Below, piece by piece: positions 1 to 10,163 of a stretch of DNA of 64,000 nt. Source of the DNA: Sphingobacterium multivorum. GTDB lineage: Bacteria > Bacteroidota > Bacteroidia > Sphingobacteriales > Sphingobacteriaceae. The position numbers and the translations under genes were made by a program. The DNA is taken from assembly GCF_039511225.1 (NCBI RefSeq), contig NZ_CP154261.1, positions 3,162,001 through 3,226,000 of the forward strand. Reading direction: 5' to 3'. How positions within the stretch are numbered: position 1 is the stretch's first letter; every line of letters starts with the position of its first letter. The notes below the pieces were generated by a model. The model did not search any database and was not told the origin of the DNA. It saw only the letters and a list, made by a program, of their open reading frames with translations.

Positions 1-969
1 GATCTCTTCGGCTTGTTGATTCATATCGTAGAGTGCCTGAAAAAAAGCAGTATGGCGAGCACCATCCACACTATAAAGTTCAAGCACCAACTTACGGCTC
101 TTTTCTGCATAAAAATAGGCGCTATCCATCTGCTCACGCAAGGCGTAGGTCCTACTCAAATCTTTTGTCGTAGCAGCCATTTGATACACATCACCCAAAT
201 TTTCCGCCATCTGATAAGCCAATTGCGTGAGTTTGATACTTTCTGGATATTTATTGGTCTTCCTAAAAATATCGCCCATATTATTTATGACCACAATTTT
301 TCCATAATTGTCTTTTGTTTCTGTGTAGAGGGCGCTCGCTTTTTCGAAATGAAAAAATGCACTATCATACTTTGCAAGGTCTTCATAAATACTGCCTAAA
401 TTTTCATGGATCTTAGCTTCTCCATTTTTATTCCCAATACTGCTATAAATGGACAAAGCAAGATTCTGGTAGACAAAGGCGGAGTCGTAGTTCGCTTCCT
501 TTTCAAATAAATGACCTATATTCCCTAATGTACCTGCCTCTCCATTTTTATCCCCCTCTGTTCGGAAAGAATGTAGCGCCTTGTTAAAATAAACTTTCGC
601 TACATCATGTTGTTTGTTGAAAATATTGAGCTCTCCAATATCGCTCCAATTAGTTGCTAGGAGCTGTTTTGAATTTAATTGCGTATAGATTCGATCGGCT
701 TGAAAATAGTAGTCCTGCGCCTGTCCATAATGCCCCTGATTAACACATAACCATCCAATTGCCTGCAAACAATTGCCCTGTAACACGAGGTCCTTATCAC
801 TAACAGCTTTTGCATAGCGTTTTTTGACCAACATAATTGCCGAATCCGGATGATTTTGACTTAACGCCCTGATATCTTTAAAGGATTTAACCTGCGCAGT
901 AACTGGATGCCACGAAAAAAGTTGTATAAAAAAAAGTAGAAACAAAATAATTCTCTCAGAAATCCTCAT
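1..969 (-). CDS. TPR-repeat protein, C-terminal part cut by window edge
   Basis: An open frame of 323 codons runs from an ATG at 967-969 to base 1 without a stop, so the C-terminal part lies outside the window. The first 25 or so residues are a Sec signal peptide (MRISERIILFLLFFIQLF, then a TAQ cleavage region). The rest is tandem 34-40-residue helical repeats with TPR spacing and phrases such as NLGSIYEDLAKYDSAF and NIGHLFEKEANYDSAF. In Bacteroidota, exported proteins of this kind often continue into a membrane segment plus a histidine kinase or a LuxR-type DNA-binding domain. That ending cannot be seen here and is only inference. A TACATTTG -7 box lies 23 nt upstream. Confidence 0.85.
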   Translation of the reverse strand, partial: MRISERIILFLLFFIQLFSWHPVTAQVKSFKDIRALSQNHPDSAIMLVKKRYAKAVSDKDLVLQGNCLQAIGWLCVNQGHYGQAQDYYFQADRIYTQLNSKQLLATNWSDIGELNIFNKQHDVAKVYFNKALHSFRTEGDKNGEAGTLGNIGHLFEKEANYDSAFVYQNLALSIYSSIGNKNGEAKIHENLGSIYEDLAKYDSAFFHFEKASALYTETKDNYGKIVVINNMGDIFRKTNKYPESIKLTQLAYQMAENLGDVYQMAATTKDLSRTYALREQMDSAYFYAEKSRKLVLELYSVDGARHTAFFQALYDMNQQAEEI

Positions 970-992
970 ATTTCATGTAAATAATCGAATTG

Positions 993-1020
993 CAAATGTA
1001 CATGAAGCATGTTAACACAA
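993..1020 (-). promoter_or_regulatory. Promoter of the TPR protein
   Basis: Read on the minus strand, TTG (1018-1020), a 17-bp spacer and TACATTTG (993-1000) match the Bacteroidota TTTG/TAnnTTTG promoter. The box ends 23 nt before the ATG. The call is from consensus only. Confidence 0.5.
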
Positions 1021-1106
1021 TATTAAATCACCTAAAGCAACGCAAGTTTTAACATCAGGAAGACTGACTTATTTTATCCAACAAGAAAAACGATGAGCAA
1101 TTAAAA

Positions 1107-1145
1107 AAGCCCTTTCATTGCCAATATCGAGCAATAAAAGGGCTT
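1107..1145 (-). terminator. Rho-independent terminator after rocF
   Basis: The arms 1107-1121 and 1131-1145 pair over 15 positions with one mismatch around a 9-nt loop. On the minus strand the stem is followed by a T-run. It sits 25 bp beyond the rocF stop and closes the rocD-rocF unit. Confidence 0.8.
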
Positions 1146-1169
1146 CAAAACAGGCAATTTGAAAGCCGG

Positions 1170-2135
1170 TTAGTTAGCGGATTTCAATTCAATGAGCGGA
1201 GTGATCCGTTCTAATATATCAAATGCCACCTCTGCCATTTTGTTACCCTTATTGTCCAATAGTGGATTAACTTCAACAATTTCAAAACAAATCACCTTAC
1301 CCGATCGGATGATCTCTTCTAAAATCGACACAATCTCCCTTGGCAAAAACCCCTTCGGTACTGGTGTTCCGGTGCCATCCGAGATCAATTCACTATCCAT
1401 GCTATCCACATCAAAAGAGATATAAATCATATCACATGCTTCTAGGATTTTCAATGCTTCAGCCACACAATCGGTTATTCCGCGCTGTCTCGTATCTTCC
1501 ACACGATAGTTTTTAATGCCAAGTCGTTCAATGACCAGATCTTCCGGTTCTTCCGTATCCCTTACACCAAAATAAATCAAATGATTGGATAGTATTTTAC
1601 CTACTGGGCCAGCTATTCGTTTTAGTTTATTCCAAAATTCTTGTGTCGATTCGTCTATTTCATTGGTTTTACACGGGATATTATCCTCATTCAACATCGC
1701 CGCTAAAGGCATTCCATGCATATTACCAGAAGGTGTTGTGTGCGGAGAATGAATATCGGCATGCGCATCTACCCAGATCACACCGAGTTGTTTATCAGGA
1801 TAAGCGGACTTTATACCACTTATCGTCCCCATTGCGGAGGAATGATCCCCTGAAAACACCAATGGAAAATTGCCGGAAGATAAGCTATCTTCAACGGTGG
1901 AAGCTACTTGTTTGCATTGTTCATAAACCTGCTGAATATGTTTCGCAAAAGGATGATTATCATTCTGATAAATGGAGCTATTTCGAGTCGGCACATCAAC
2001 AAATGGATAGTTAATGAAATATTGACTTCCTTTATTAATTGCAGCTATCTCGATGGCGTCGATACCCAGATCTGACCCCCTAGTCCCTGCTCCTATATCC
2101 GATCTGTTTTTGATCAATTCAATCATTTTCTCCAT
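1170..2135 (-). CDS. rocF: Arginase family protein
   Basis: The 321-residue protein has the ureohydrolase fold and its dimanganese ligands: GDHS with His98, DAHADIH with Asp123/His125/Asp127, and FDVDSMD with Asp242/Asp244. Arginase hydrolyses arginine to ornithine and urea. Its partner rocD (ornithine aminotransferase) lies immediately upstream with 3 bp between the genes, so arginine to ornithine to glutamate semialdehyde is the likely route. That context favours arginase over agmatinase or formimidoylglutamase, which share these motifs. The start ATG at 2133-2135 fits the spacing, though Met4 is an alternative. An Lrp-type regulator is divergent from the operon. Confidence 0.87.
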   Translation of the reverse strand: MEKMIELIKNRSDIGAGTRGSDLGIDAIEIAAINKGSQYFINYPFVDVPTRNSSIYQNDNHPFAKHIQQVYEQCKQVASTVEDSLSSGNFPLVFSGDHSSAMGTISGIKSAYPDKQLGVIWVDAHADIHSPHTTPSGNMHGMPLAAMLNEDNIPCKTNEIDESTQEFWNKLKRIAGPVGKILSNHLIYFGVRDTEEPEDLVIERLGIKNYRVEDTRQRGITDCVAEALKILEACDMIYISFDVDSMDSELISDGTGTPVPKGFLPREIVSILEEIIRSGKVICFEIVEVNPLLDNKGNKMAEVAFDILERITPLIELKSAN

Positions 2136-2138
2136 ACA

Positions 2139-3398
2139 CTATTTCAAATTAGTCAACGATCGCTCAATGATCCCTAAGCAAGTCTCGACTTGCTCTTTTG
2201 TAATAACCAGCGGCGGAGCCAATCGAATTTTGTTACCATGTGTAGGCTTCGCTAAAAGTCCATTTTCTTTAAATTTGAGACAGATATTCCAGGCCAAATC
2301 ACTTTCTTCATCTGCATCAATTACAATGGCAGTCAAGAGCCCCTTTCCTCGCACTTCTGTAATTAACGTACACTTAGCAGCAATCTGACGCAATCCATCC
2401 AAAAACAAGGCCCCCATCTCAAGCGCCCGTTGCGTCAAATTTTCATCCCGCACAACATTTAGCGCTTCCATAGCTACTGCACAGGCTAAGGGATTACCAC
2501 CATAAGTCGAACCATGTTCGCCCGGTTTAATACACAACATAATGGAATCATTTGCCAACACTGCCGATACCGGCAATACACCTCCCGATAAAGCTTTCCC
2601 TAAAATCAGAACATCTGGTTTGCTTTGACTCTGTGCATCATCAATAGCATAGGATGCCAACATGCTTCCCGTCCGAGCAATACCAGTTTGAATTTCGTCT
2701 GCAATAAACAATACATTGTATTTTGTACATAATTGTCTCACGCGCATCAGATAATCCTCATCAGGAACGACAATACCCGCTTCGCCCTGAATTGGCTCAA
2801 CGATAAAACCGGCGATATTTTCATCTGCTTTGAATAACTGTTCTAGTGCATCAACATCATTATAGGGAACGAGTACTATGCCATCTAAAAAGGGCCCAAA
2901 TTCGTGTGTTGCAGTACGATCATTGGATGCCGATATCACAGAGATTGTCCTACCATGGAAATTGTCCTTGGCAAAGACAATTTTCGCTTGATTGGCTGCT
3001 ACACCTTTCACCTGATAGGCCCATTTACGACAAAGCTTCATTGCTGTTTCCACAGCTTCAACGCCCGAATTCATGACCAAAGCCTTATCAAATCCAAAAA
3101 GATGACAAAGCATTTCTTCAAAATCACCCAGTTTATTATTATAAAATGCCCTGGATGTTAATGTTAATTTCTCGGCTTGCTCTTTTAAAGCGTGTACAAT
3201 ACGTGGATGGCAGTGTCCTTGATTGACAGCTGAATATGCAGATAAGAAATCAAAATAAGACTTTCCATCAACATCCCACACCATAACTCCTTCAGCTCGT
3301 TCCAAGACGACCGGAAGAGGATGATAATTGTGCGCTCCATATTTTTCTTCTTTGGCAATGAACATCTCGCCCTTACCTTGTTTAACTACTGTACTCAT
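2139..3398 (-). CDS. rocD: Ornithine aminotransferase
   Basis: This is a 419-residue class-III PLP aminotransferase. The PLP lysine is Lys268 in [10 protein letters not shown], and the cofactor Asp is in [14 protein letters not shown]. An N-terminal [16 protein letters not shown] stretch typical of ornithine aminotransferases is present. The enzyme moves the delta-amino group of ornithine to 2-oxoglutarate and gives glutamate-5-semialdehyde. It is the first gene of a two-gene unit with rocF and is divergent from an Lrp/AsnC regulator, a common arrangement for arginine catabolism. No pyrroline-5-carboxylate dehydrogenase is nearby. Length is normal for the family (about 400). Confidence 0.93.
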   Translation of the reverse strand: MSTVVKQGKGEMFIAKEEKYGAHNYHPLPVVLERAEGVMVWDVDGKSYFDFLSAYSAVNQGHCHPRIVHALKEQAEKLTLTSRAFYNNKLGDFEEMLCHLFGFDKALVMNSGVEAVETAMKLCRKWAYQVKGVAANQAKIVFAKDNFHGRTISVISASNDRTATHEFGPFLDGIVLVPYNDVDALEQLFKADENIAGFIVEPIQGEAGIVVPDEDYLMRVRQLCTKYNVLFIADEIQTGIARTGSMLASYAIDDAQSQSKPDVLILGKALSGGVLPVSAVLANDSIMLCIKPGEHGSTYGGNPLACAVAMEALNVVRDENLTQRALEMGALFLDGLRQIAAKCTLITEVRGKGLLTAIVIDADEESDLAWNICLKFKENGLLAKPTHGNKIRLAPPLVITKEQVETCLGIIERSLTNLK

Positions 3399-3421
3399 AA
3401 TTCAGTTTTTTCTAATAAGAA

Positions 3422-3429
3422 CAAATATA
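3422..3429 (-). promoter_or_regulatory. -7 box for rocD-rocF
   Basis: CAAATATA on the plus strand reads TATATTTG on the minus strand, an exact TAnnTTTG box 23 nt before the rocD ATG. No good -33 TTTG is seen at the expected spacing, which would suit an activator-dependent promoter such as one controlled by the divergent Lrp protein. That last point is inference. Confidence 0.5.
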
Positions 3430-3519
3430 CAATATTTACTTTTTTATTGACTGAAAAATAAAATTTAACACTAAATTAGCATATAAATATTAAAATTAAC
3501 TTTTAAACCACTTTCTACA

Positions 3520-3972
3520 ATGAATAATATCGATGACTTTGATCTACAGATTTTAAAATATTTAGACGAAGATGGACGGATGGCCTACTCTGCAATAGCA
3601 ACAGCCATGGGCGTATCCAATACCATGATCCATCAACGAATCAACCGTTTGACGGAACAAGGGATACTGACAGGTATAAAGCCCGTATTGAATGAAAAGA
3701 AGCTAGGCTATGATTGGGGTGCTTTTACAGGGCTAAGTTTAGAAAAAGATCATGATTCGAGCAGAATTATTGAAGAGCTCAAAAAAATACCAGAAGTTAC
3801 AGAATGCTACTATATTACGGGCAACTACACATTATATGTGAAAATTATTGCTAAAAATCACGAACATATGCGACAACTACTTTATGAAAAAATCGATAGC
3901 ATTCCAGGCATTGCGAAGACAGACTCCCTTATCGAATTAGGCTGTGCTTTCAAACGTAATATTATTTTCTAG
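3520..3972 (+). CDS. Lrp/AsnC family transcriptional regulator
   Basis: The 150-residue protein has the usual Lrp layout. An N-terminal AsnC-type winged helix-turn-helix (about 5-60, DLQILKYLDEDGRMAYSAIA) is followed by a RAM/AsnC ligand-binding domain (about 70-140). These regulators bind amino acids and act as octamers. Divergence from rocD-rocF across 121 bp suggests it controls arginine/ornithine catabolism, possibly as an activator (inference). It is probably monocistronic, with a hairpin 20 bp after the stop. Confidence 0.9.
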   Translation: MNNIDDFDLQILKYLDEDGRMAYSAIATAMGVSNTMIHQRINRLTEQGILTGIKPVLNEKKLGYDWGAFTGLSLEKDHDSSRIIEELKKIPEVTECYYITGNYTLYVKIIAKNHEHMRQLLYEKIDSIPGIAKTDSLIELGCAFKRNIIF

Positions 3973-3991
3973 CACAAGAAACAACCGAAGG

Positions 3992-4017
3992 GATCCTGAA
4001 CACGGATTTTCAGGATC
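3992..4017. terminator. Hairpin between convergent genes
   Basis: A perfect 9-bp stem (GATCCTGAA/TTCAGGATC) has an 8-nt loop. It lies between the Lrp gene (plus, ends 3972) and a small minus-strand gene (ends 4024) and could stop both. There is no clear T-run, so efficiency is uncertain. Confidence 0.5.
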
Positions 4018-4023
4018 TCAACG

Positions 4024-4209
4024 CTATTTACCAATATTTGCCAACTCTTCTTCCGTCCAATAGATTAATTCTCGTAAAACATACACATTTTCATAACTTC
4101 CCAATCCATCGATGTAATCCCACAAATCACCTTCAACCTTCACTGGTCGTCCATGATGAAGTATATCATACCCATTATCTAACCAATTTTGTATCTGCTC
4201 TTTATCCAT
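4024..4209 (-). CDS. Small acidic protein of unknown function
   Basis: This 61-residue ORF is rich in Trp, Tyr, Asp and Glu (MDKEQIQNWLDNGYDI, later LIYWTEEELANIGK). It has no signal peptide or membrane segment and is probably a compact cytoplasmic protein. I do not recognise a family. An exact minus-strand TATATTTG box at 4253-4260 lies 43 nt upstream, which supports it over the opposing 67-codon plus-strand frame. Confidence 0.6.
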   Translation of the reverse strand: MDKEQIQNWLDNGYDILHHGRPVKVEGDLWDYIDGLGSYENVYVLRELIYWTEEELANIGK

Positions 4210-4252
4210 CGTTATTAAAACTTATTGTTAATTATCTTTAAAATGACTATAT

Positions 4253-4260
4253 CAAATATA
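4253..4260 (-). promoter_or_regulatory. -7 box for the 61-residue gene
   Basis: CAAATATA on the plus strand gives TATATTTG on the minus strand, 43 nt before the ATG. Only the -7 box is convincing. Confidence 0.4.
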
Positions 4261-4416
4261 ATGTATTTTACACTGGCTGCCCACAACTGGATAAAAGAAA
4301 GTCAAATTTCAACAACTTTTTGACATAGTGTCTATCACTCTTCAAGAAGTTCTCACGCTATTTGACAAATTTTAAAAATAAAAAAGTATATTCGTATAAC
4401 ATCAAATTTCAATATT

Positions 4417-4659
4417 ATGGCAGATTTTTTCTACGTTGGATACGAAGGTGAAGACGAATTACTCGAACTGGTGGCAGTATCTACAATTCAATCCCTACTC
4501 TATTTCCAAGATGCCGATCAAGAGGACTTTACAACAATAAAAACCGCTATTGATCAAAATTTTATTGTCGAAGAAGATCTAATCACTGTAGCAGACACCC
4601 TCCGATTGGATCAATCTATTGTTCGCTTTACTCCTGGCAAGCCTAATTATAAAGATTAA
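4417..4659 (+). CDS. Small acidic protein of unknown function
   Basis: An 80-residue, strongly acidic ORF beginning MADFFYVGYEGEDELLEL and ending RFTPGKPNYKD. It has no signal peptide and no Cys or His cluster. It stands alone between oppositely oriented or well-spaced neighbours. I do not recognise it. A TATATTCG sequence at 4387-4394 with TTTG at 4361-4364 is a possible but loosely spaced promoter. Confidence 0.6.
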   Translation: MADFFYVGYEGEDELLELVAVSTIQSLLYFQDADQEDFTTIKTAIDQNFIVEEDLITVADTLRLDQSIVRFTPGKPNYKD

Positions 4660-4742
4660 TTGCATACTCAATCATCTGGGCGATAACTCTCCGTGAAGCA
4701 ATTCATTCAAGATAATTAGTAAAGAAAATAAGTAAGGAAATA

Positions 4743-5396
4743 ATGAAGGTAGTTTTAATTGGCGGTTCTGGTGCTACAGGAAGGGCGCTCATTCAATTGA
4801 TGTTGAAATCTAAGGAAGTTACGGAAATCGTTGTTCTTTTAAGACGTGTGTCGTTTGAGGAGCACATTAAATTGAAACAGGTTATCGTAGATTTTGAAAA
4901 TCTAACGGATTTTGAGCGCGAGATCCAAGGCGACATCGCTATTTCCTGCCTTGGCACCACATTAAAGGATGCAGGCGGTAAAGATGCACAATGGAAAATA
5001 GATCATGATCTTAATTTGCAATTTGCGGCATTGGCCAAAAAAAATGGTTTTCCTACCTTTCTCTTATTATCGGCAGTTCTTGCGGATCCTGCATCAAAAA
5101 TTTTTTATAACCGCATGAAAGGAACCCTTGAACAGGATGTTAAAGCACTAAATTTCAATCGGCTTATCATTTTCCAGCCGGGAGGATTAATTCGACCAAA
5201 CACAGATCGCTTCGGTGAAAAGACAGCCATTACTGCCCTTCGTATCCTTAATACGATAGGATTATTCAAATCCTATAAGCCACTGTCTGTAGCACAAGTT
5301 GCTTCCGCAATTTTACAGGCGATCAATCACTACACAATAGGTATCCACACCGTAAACGTTAAAGATATCCAAAAATTAGCAACAGAAACCAGTTGA
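4743..5396 (+). CDS. NAD(P)-binding Rossmann protein, HTATIP2-like
   Basis: The 217-residue protein opens with a beta strand and a glycine loop (VVLIGGSGATGRAL, residues 3-16), the nucleotide-binding signature of atypical short-chain dehydrogenases/NAD(P)H-binding proteins. SCLGTTLKDAGGKDAQWKID and the later RPGGLIRPN-like stretch (QPGGLIRPNTDRFGE) resemble the HTATIP2/YwnB group. The substrate is unknown. There is no operon partner: the next gene, alkaline phosphatase, starts 90 bp downstream. Confidence 0.75.
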   Translation: MKVVLIGGSGATGRALIQLMLKSKEVTEIVVLLRRVSFEEHIKLKQVIVDFENLTDFEREIQGDIAISCLGTTLKDAGGKDAQWKIDHDLNLQFAALAKKNGFPTFLLLSAVLADPASKIFYNRMKGTLEQDVKALNFNRLIIFQPGGLIRPNTDRFGEKTAITALRILNTIGLFKSYKPLSVAQVASAILQAINHYTIGIHTVNVKDIQKLATETS

Positions 5397-5486
5397 ATCG
5401 CCTAAATAGTAATTCATAATATTGAATTAACAATAAACTAATCCTAAGGCTGTAATTTGTGTTTTTTTAAAATAACAACCATTCAA

Positions 5487-6899
5487 ATGAAAAAACACGT
5501 TTTATTTCTATTCCTCCTCGTTTTTGCACATATTTTCCCCTCTTTTGGTCAAGAAGCAAAATACATCTTTTACTTAATTGGCGATGGCATGGGCCTCAAC
5601 CAGGTTAATCTCACCGAAATCCATCAAGCTGAAGTACAGCATAAAGATAACCCAATCCCACTTGTGTTTACCCAATTTCCTCATGTTGGATTTGCCTCCA
5701 CACATTCACTCTCCAACGGCGTAACGGACTCAGGCGCTGGTGGTACCGCATTAGCCGTTGGAAAAAAAACCAAAAATGGCGTTATCGGTATGGACAGTAC
5801 GGGAACAGTCCCCTATAAGAGCATAGCTTATGCCGCAAAGCAAAAAGGAAAGAAAGTCGGTATTATTACTAGCGTCAGCATAGACCACGCTACCCCGGCT
5901 TCATTTTATGCGCACCAAGCAGACCGCGACATGTATTATGAAATCGGTAAAGAAATTGTCACTTCCAATTTTGATTTTTTTGGCGGGTCCAATTTCCTCA
6001 AACCCGAAACAACATTTGATCATAAAAAGGCGCCATCGCTTTTCCCCATATTAGAAAAAGCCGGCTATAACGTGCTTAAAGGAAAAGATGCTTATACACA
6101 ACTACCCAATAAATCAGATAAGATCATATTGATGAATTCAGATGGCAGTCCCATAGATGCCCTTAAATATGCCATAGACCAAAAGCCGAATGATTTAAAA
6201 TTGGCAGATATCACATCTGCAGCTATCACTTCACTGCATAAAAACAATACAAATGGTTTCTTTTTAATGATTGAAGGTGGAAAAATTGATTGGGCATGCC
6301 ATGCAAATGATGGGGCTACGACGATCCAGGAAGTATTGGATTTCAATGCCTCCGTACAACTCGCCTATGATTTTTATAAAAAATTCCCAAATGAAACACT
6401 TATAGTCGTTACAGCGGACCATGAAACAGGAGGATTAGGTGTCGGTAATGGAAGTTCTTCGCTGAAAACAAAATTCTTGTCCCACCAAAAAACCTCGCAT
6501 GCAGAACTTTCGAACGCAATTAGCAACCTTCGTAAGAATAATCCAAATGCAACATGGGACGATCTCAAGAATCTCATTGCTGCTCAAACTGGTTTATTTT
6601 CCAAAATTACAATCCATGAAACTGATAGTAGTGCTTTAGAAGCTGCCTATCAAAAAAGCTTTGTCGATCATCAAAATGAAACCGCAAAAAGCCTTTACGC
6701 AAGCGACGACAAAATAGCTGCATTGAGTATTTCAATCTTAAATCGGATGGGATCAATAAGCTGGGCCTCTAACAACCATTCGGCCGCTTATGCACCGGTA
6801 TACGCCATCGGAGTTGGCTCCGAACAATTCAGTCAGAAAATGGATAACACAGATATACCAAAAAAAATTGCTAAAGCAGCAAAACTTAGTTTGGACTAA
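5487..6899 (+). CDS. Alkaline phosphatase (PhoA family)
   Basis: This is an exported metal-dependent phosphomonoesterase of about 470 residues. The start is placed at the ATG at 5487, because it gives a clean signal peptide (MKKHVLFLFLLVFAHIFPSFG); the frame is open from 5457. Metal and active-site motifs run in family order: GDGMG with Asp33, TDSGAGGTALA with nucleophile Ser82, IDHATPASFYAH, MIEGGKIDWACHANDG and TADHETGG. A late His motif (NNHSAAYAPVYA) completes the second zinc site. It should release phosphate from organic esters in the periplasm. A strong terminator follows directly. No Pho regulator is nearby. Confidence 0.92.
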   Translation: MKKHVLFLFLLVFAHIFPSFGQEAKYIFYLIGDGMGLNQVNLTEIHQAEVQHKDNPIPLVFTQFPHVGFASTHSLSNGVTDSGAGGTALAVGKKTKNGVIGMDSTGTVPYKSIAYAAKQKGKKVGIITSVSIDHATPASFYAHQADRDMYYEIGKEIVTSNFDFFGGSNFLKPETTFDHKKAPSLFPILEKAGYNVLKGKDAYTQLPNKSDKIILMNSDGSPIDALKYAIDQKPNDLKLADITSAAITSLHKNNTNGFFLMIEGGKIDWACHANDGATTIQEVLDFNASVQLAYDFYKKFPNETLIVVTADHETGGLGVGNGSSSLKTKFLSHQKTSHAELSNAISNLRKNNPNATWDDLKNLIAAQTGLFSKITIHETDSSALEAAYQKSFVDHQNETAKSLYASDDKIAALSISILNRMGSISWASNNHSAAYAPVYAIGVGSEQFSQKMDNTDIPKKIAKAAKLSLD

Positions 6900-6906
6900 A
6901 CAAAAA

Positions 6907-6939
6907 AAGATCCCCAAGATTTCTTGGGGATCTTTTTTT
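6907..6939 (+). terminator. Rho-independent terminator after alkaline phosphatase
   Basis: A perfect 12-bp stem (6907-6918 with 6923-6934) has a 4-nt loop and a run of seven T, starting 7 bp after the stop. It lies just beyond the 3' end of the opposing tRNA-Thr array and may also act on that transcript. Confidence 0.92.
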
Positions 6940-6942
6940 ATG

Positions 6943-7015
<73 letters not shown>

Positions 7016-7048
7016 TTTCAAATGAATTTTAATGAGTGTCGCTCAAAG

Positions 7049-7121
<73 letters not shown>

Positions 7122-7155
7122 TTTTTAAAGAAGTTTAATGCATGTTGCTTAAAAG

Positions 7156-7228
<73 letters not shown>

Positions 7229-7274
7229 GTTACTTCTTTTCAATCTTATAACGTCTGACCGTTTTAAGATGCTG

Positions 7275-7305
7275 CAAATATCGAAAGCTTAAACCAAAAA
7301 TGCAA
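7275..7305 (-). promoter_or_regulatory. Candidate promoter of the tRNA-Thr array
   Basis: Read on the minus strand, TTG, a 20-bp spacer and GATATTTG form a near-consensus promoter (first base of the -7 box is off) about 46 nt upstream of the first tRNA. Confidence 0.35.
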
Positions 7306-7499
7306 GTCGATTTCAAGAATTTTCTACCCCACTTAGCCAATTATTTAAAAATCAAGCGCATTATTTTTAATAACTGAAAATTTGTCATGATTCAATAAAA
7401 ATTATTGCCATTTTTTCCGAAGTGTGGCTTAAAACCCGAATGGCACTTCAATTGTTATACCCCATATGTATCAACGAAACTTTAAATAAGAGAATAAAA

Positions 7500-10100
7500 A
7501 TGAATTTTAACAACTATACAATTAAAGCCCAAGAGGCTATACAAAAAGCTTCGGAAATTGCGGCGGGCCATCAACAACAGGCGATTGAGACAGCGCATAT
7601 TTTAAAAGCTTTACTCACAGTGGATGAAAATGTTGTCAGCCACTTATTAAAAAAATTAAATGTCAACATCAGCTATCTCGGAACGGAACTAGACAAACAA
7701 ATTGAAGGTTTTCCGAAGGTCAGTGGCAGCAATATTTATTTAAGTAGTGATGCCAACAATGCGCTTCAGAAAGCACAGGCCTATCTCAAAGAATTCAATG
7801 ATGAATTTGTCTCGGTAGAGCACTTATTATTGGGAATTCTAGCGACTTCTGATAAGACCTCCACATTACTTAAATCACAGGGTGTTACTGAAAAAGACTT
7901 AAAAACCGCCATAAAAGAATTGCGCGGAAATAGTCGGGTAACCGATCAAAATGCGGAAGCCACTTATAATGCTTTGGGGAAATATGCCCGAAACTTAAAT
8001 GAATATGCCGAATCCGGCAAATTGGATCCGGTAATTGGCCGCGATGAAGAAATTCGACGCGTCATGCAAATACTCTCTCGCCGTACCAAAAACAACCCGA
8101 TTCTAGTCGGTGAACCTGGGGTTGGTAAAACGGCTATTGCAGAAGGTATTGCTTACAGAATTATAAAAGGCGACGCACCTGAAAACTTAAAATCTAAGAT
8201 TGTATTTTCCTTAGATATGGGCGCTTTGGTTGCCGGAGCTAAATATAAAGGTGAATTTGAAGAACGTTTGAAAGCGGTTGTAAAAGAAGTTACCGATTCC
8301 AATGGAGACATTATACTCTTTATCGACGAAATCCATACACTGGTAGGTGCTGGAGGTGGTGAAGGCGCCATGGATGCTGCTAATATCCTCAAACCAGCTT
8401 TAGCTAGAGGTGAACTACGTGCAATTGGAGCAACGACCTTAAACGAGTACCAAAAATACTTTGAGAAAGATAAAGCATTGGAGCGTAGATTCCAGAAAGT
8501 CATGGTTGAAGAACCCGACACACAAGATGCTATTTCTATTCTCCGTGGATTAAAAGAACGCTACGAAACACACCATAAGGTACGCATTCTGGATGAATCT
8601 ATCATTGCGGCAGTAGAATTGTCACAGCGCTATATCGCCGACCGCTTTCTACCAGACAAAGCGATTGATTTAATTGATGAGGCAGCATCCAAATTACGAC
8701 TTGAAATGGATTCTGTGCCAGAAGCAGTCGATGAGCTTGAACGTCGTATCATGCAATTGGAAATCGAGCGTGAAGCTTTGAAACGGGAAAATGACGACAA
8801 AAAAGTCGCAGAACTATCGGAAAGTATTGCTAATCTATCTGCAGAGAGAGATACTTTAAGAGCATCATGGCAAGAAGAAAAGAGTCTTGTCGACAATGTT
8901 AATCAAGAGATCGAAAATATCGAAAATTATAAACTCGAAGCTGAGCAGGCCGAACGTTCCGGAGATTATGGAAAGGTAGCAGAGCTTCGCTACGGACGGA
9001 TTAAAGAAGCGCAAGAAAAAGTTGACAAACTAAAGGCTGAACTCGCTGAAAAACAAGAAAGCAAGCGTATGCTCAAAGAAGAAGTTACTTCAGAAGACAT
9101 TGCTGATGTTGTCGCAAAATGGACAGGAATACCTGTGAGCAAGATGATTCAATCTGAACGCGAAAAATTATTGAATCTGGAGGAAGAGCTTCATAAACGT
9201 GTCGCCGGTCAGGATGAAGCAATAGAAGCTATTTCCGATGCCATTCGTCGATCACGTGCTGGATTAAATGATGCGAAACGACCAATAGGATCGTTCATAT
9301 TTTTGGGGACTACCGGAGTCGGAAAAACCGAACTTGCAAAAGCACTTGCCGAGTTCTTATTTGACGACGAACAATCCATGGTTCGTATTGATATGTCGGA
9401 ATATCAAGAACGACACGCGGTGTCTCGTTTAATCGGAGCGCCTCCGGGATATGTCGGCTATGATGAAGGCGGACAGTTGACTGAGGCAGTTCGAAGAAGA
9501 CCCTATTCTGTTGTCTTGTTAGATGAAATTGAAAAAGCTCATCCTGATGTATTCAACATCCTATTGCAGGTATTGGACGATGGACACCTTACAGACAACA
9601 AAGGCCGTACGGTAAACTTCAAGAATACCATTATCATCATGACCTCCAATACAGGGTCGACCATTATACAAGAGAATTTCAGTCATCTGACCGATGATAA
9701 TAGGGATGAGATTATCGCCAAAACACGCAATGAGGTGTTCGATCTTTTGAAACAATCAATTCGTCCCGAATTTTTGAACCGTATTGATGAAGTAATTATG
9801 TTTACGCCATTAAGTAGAGACGAGATTGGAGATATTGTTCGTTTACAATTTGCGCATGTTCAGAAACAGCTGGCCGAACAAAATATATTTATTACGGCTT
9901 CTGACGAGGCTATGGATTGGTTAGCACAACTTGGTTACGATCCTATTTTTGGAGCGAGACCCTTAAAACGCGTCATTCAAAAGCGAATTCTAAATGAACT
10001 TTCAAAGGAAATTCTATCCGGAAAAGTCAATCGCGACTCGATTATTCGTCTGGATGTATTCGACGGTAAATTTGTATTCATCAATAAACAAGAACAATAA
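7500..10100 (+). CDS. clpB: ClpB disaggregase chaperone
   Basis: An 866-residue Hsp100 AAA+ ATPase that rethreads aggregated proteins together with DnaK. The frame is open from 7422, but the ATG at 7500 ([17 protein letters not shown]) matches the conserved N-terminus. Order: Clp-N repeats (1-150), NBD1 with Walker A GEPGVGKT at about 204, a coiled-coil middle domain of about 120 residues (the ClpB mark that ClpA and ClpC lack or shorten), NBD2 with Walker A GTTGVGKT at about 603, and a C-terminal D2-small domain. Length is normal. It is monocistronic and ends in a strong terminator. Confidence 0.97.
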   Translation: MNFNNYTIKAQEAIQKASEIAAGHQQQAIETAHILKALLTVDENVVSHLLKKLNVNISYLGTELDKQIEGFPKVSGSNIYLSSDANNALQKAQAYLKEFNDEFVSVEHLLLGILATSDKTSTLLKSQGVTEKDLKTAIKELRGNSRVTDQNAEATYNALGKYARNLNEYAESGKLDPVIGRDEEIRRVMQILSRRTKNNPILVGEPGVGKTAIAEGIAYRIIKGDAPENLKSKIVFSLDMGALVAGAKYKGEFEERLKAVVKEVTDSNGDIILFIDEIHTLVGAGGGEGAMDAANILKPALARGELRAIGATTLNEYQKYFEKDKALERRFQKVMVEEPDTQDAISILRGLKERYETHHKVRILDESIIAAVELSQRYIADRFLPDKAIDLIDEAASKLRLEMDSVPEAVDELERRIMQLEIEREALKRENDDKKVAELSESIANLSAERDTLRASWQEEKSLVDNVNQEIENIENYKLEAEQAERSGDYGKVAELRYGRIKEAQEKVDKLKAELAEKQESKRMLKEEVTSEDIADVVAKWTGIPVSKMIQSEREKLLNLEEELHKRVAGQDEAIEAISDAIRRSRAGLNDAKRPIGSFIFLGTTGVGKTELAKALAEFLFDDEQSMVRIDMSEYQERHAVSRLIGAPPGYVGYDEGGQLTEAVRRRPYSVVLLDEIEKAHPDVFNILLQVLDDGHLTDNKGRTVNFKNTIIIMTSNTGSTIIQENFSHLTDDNRDEIIAKTRNEVFDLLKQSIRPEFLNRIDEVIMFTPLSRDEIGDIVRLQFAHVQKQLAEQNIFITASDEAMDWLAQLGYDPIFGARPLKRVIQKRILNELSKEILSGKVNRDSIIRLDVFDGKFVFINKQEQ

Positions 10101-10108
10101 AAAAGCTA

Positions 10109-10142
10109 AACGTCCGATAGTATTATCGGACGTTCTTTTTTT
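10109..10142 (+). terminator. Rho-independent terminator after clpB
   Basis: A perfect 11-bp stem (10109-10119 with 10124-10134) has a 4-nt loop and then a T-run, beginning 9 bp after the clpB stop. The minus-strand thioredoxin-like gene ends at 10164 on the other side. Confidence 0.92.
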
Positions 10143-10163
10143 ATTGTTAAAAGCTTTAGATAT

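Noticed and set aside
13..399. 128-codon plus-strand frame at the left edge
   Set aside because: It lies opposite the signal-peptide and TPR-encoding frame, which has consistent repeats and a promoter.
2846..3161. Plus-strand open frames of 76 and 85 codons opposite rocD
   Set aside because: They lie entirely within a well-conserved gene on the other strand and have no recognisable features or promoter.
4038..4241. 67-codon plus-strand frame
   Set aside because: It opposes the 61-residue minus-strand gene, which has a matching -7 box.
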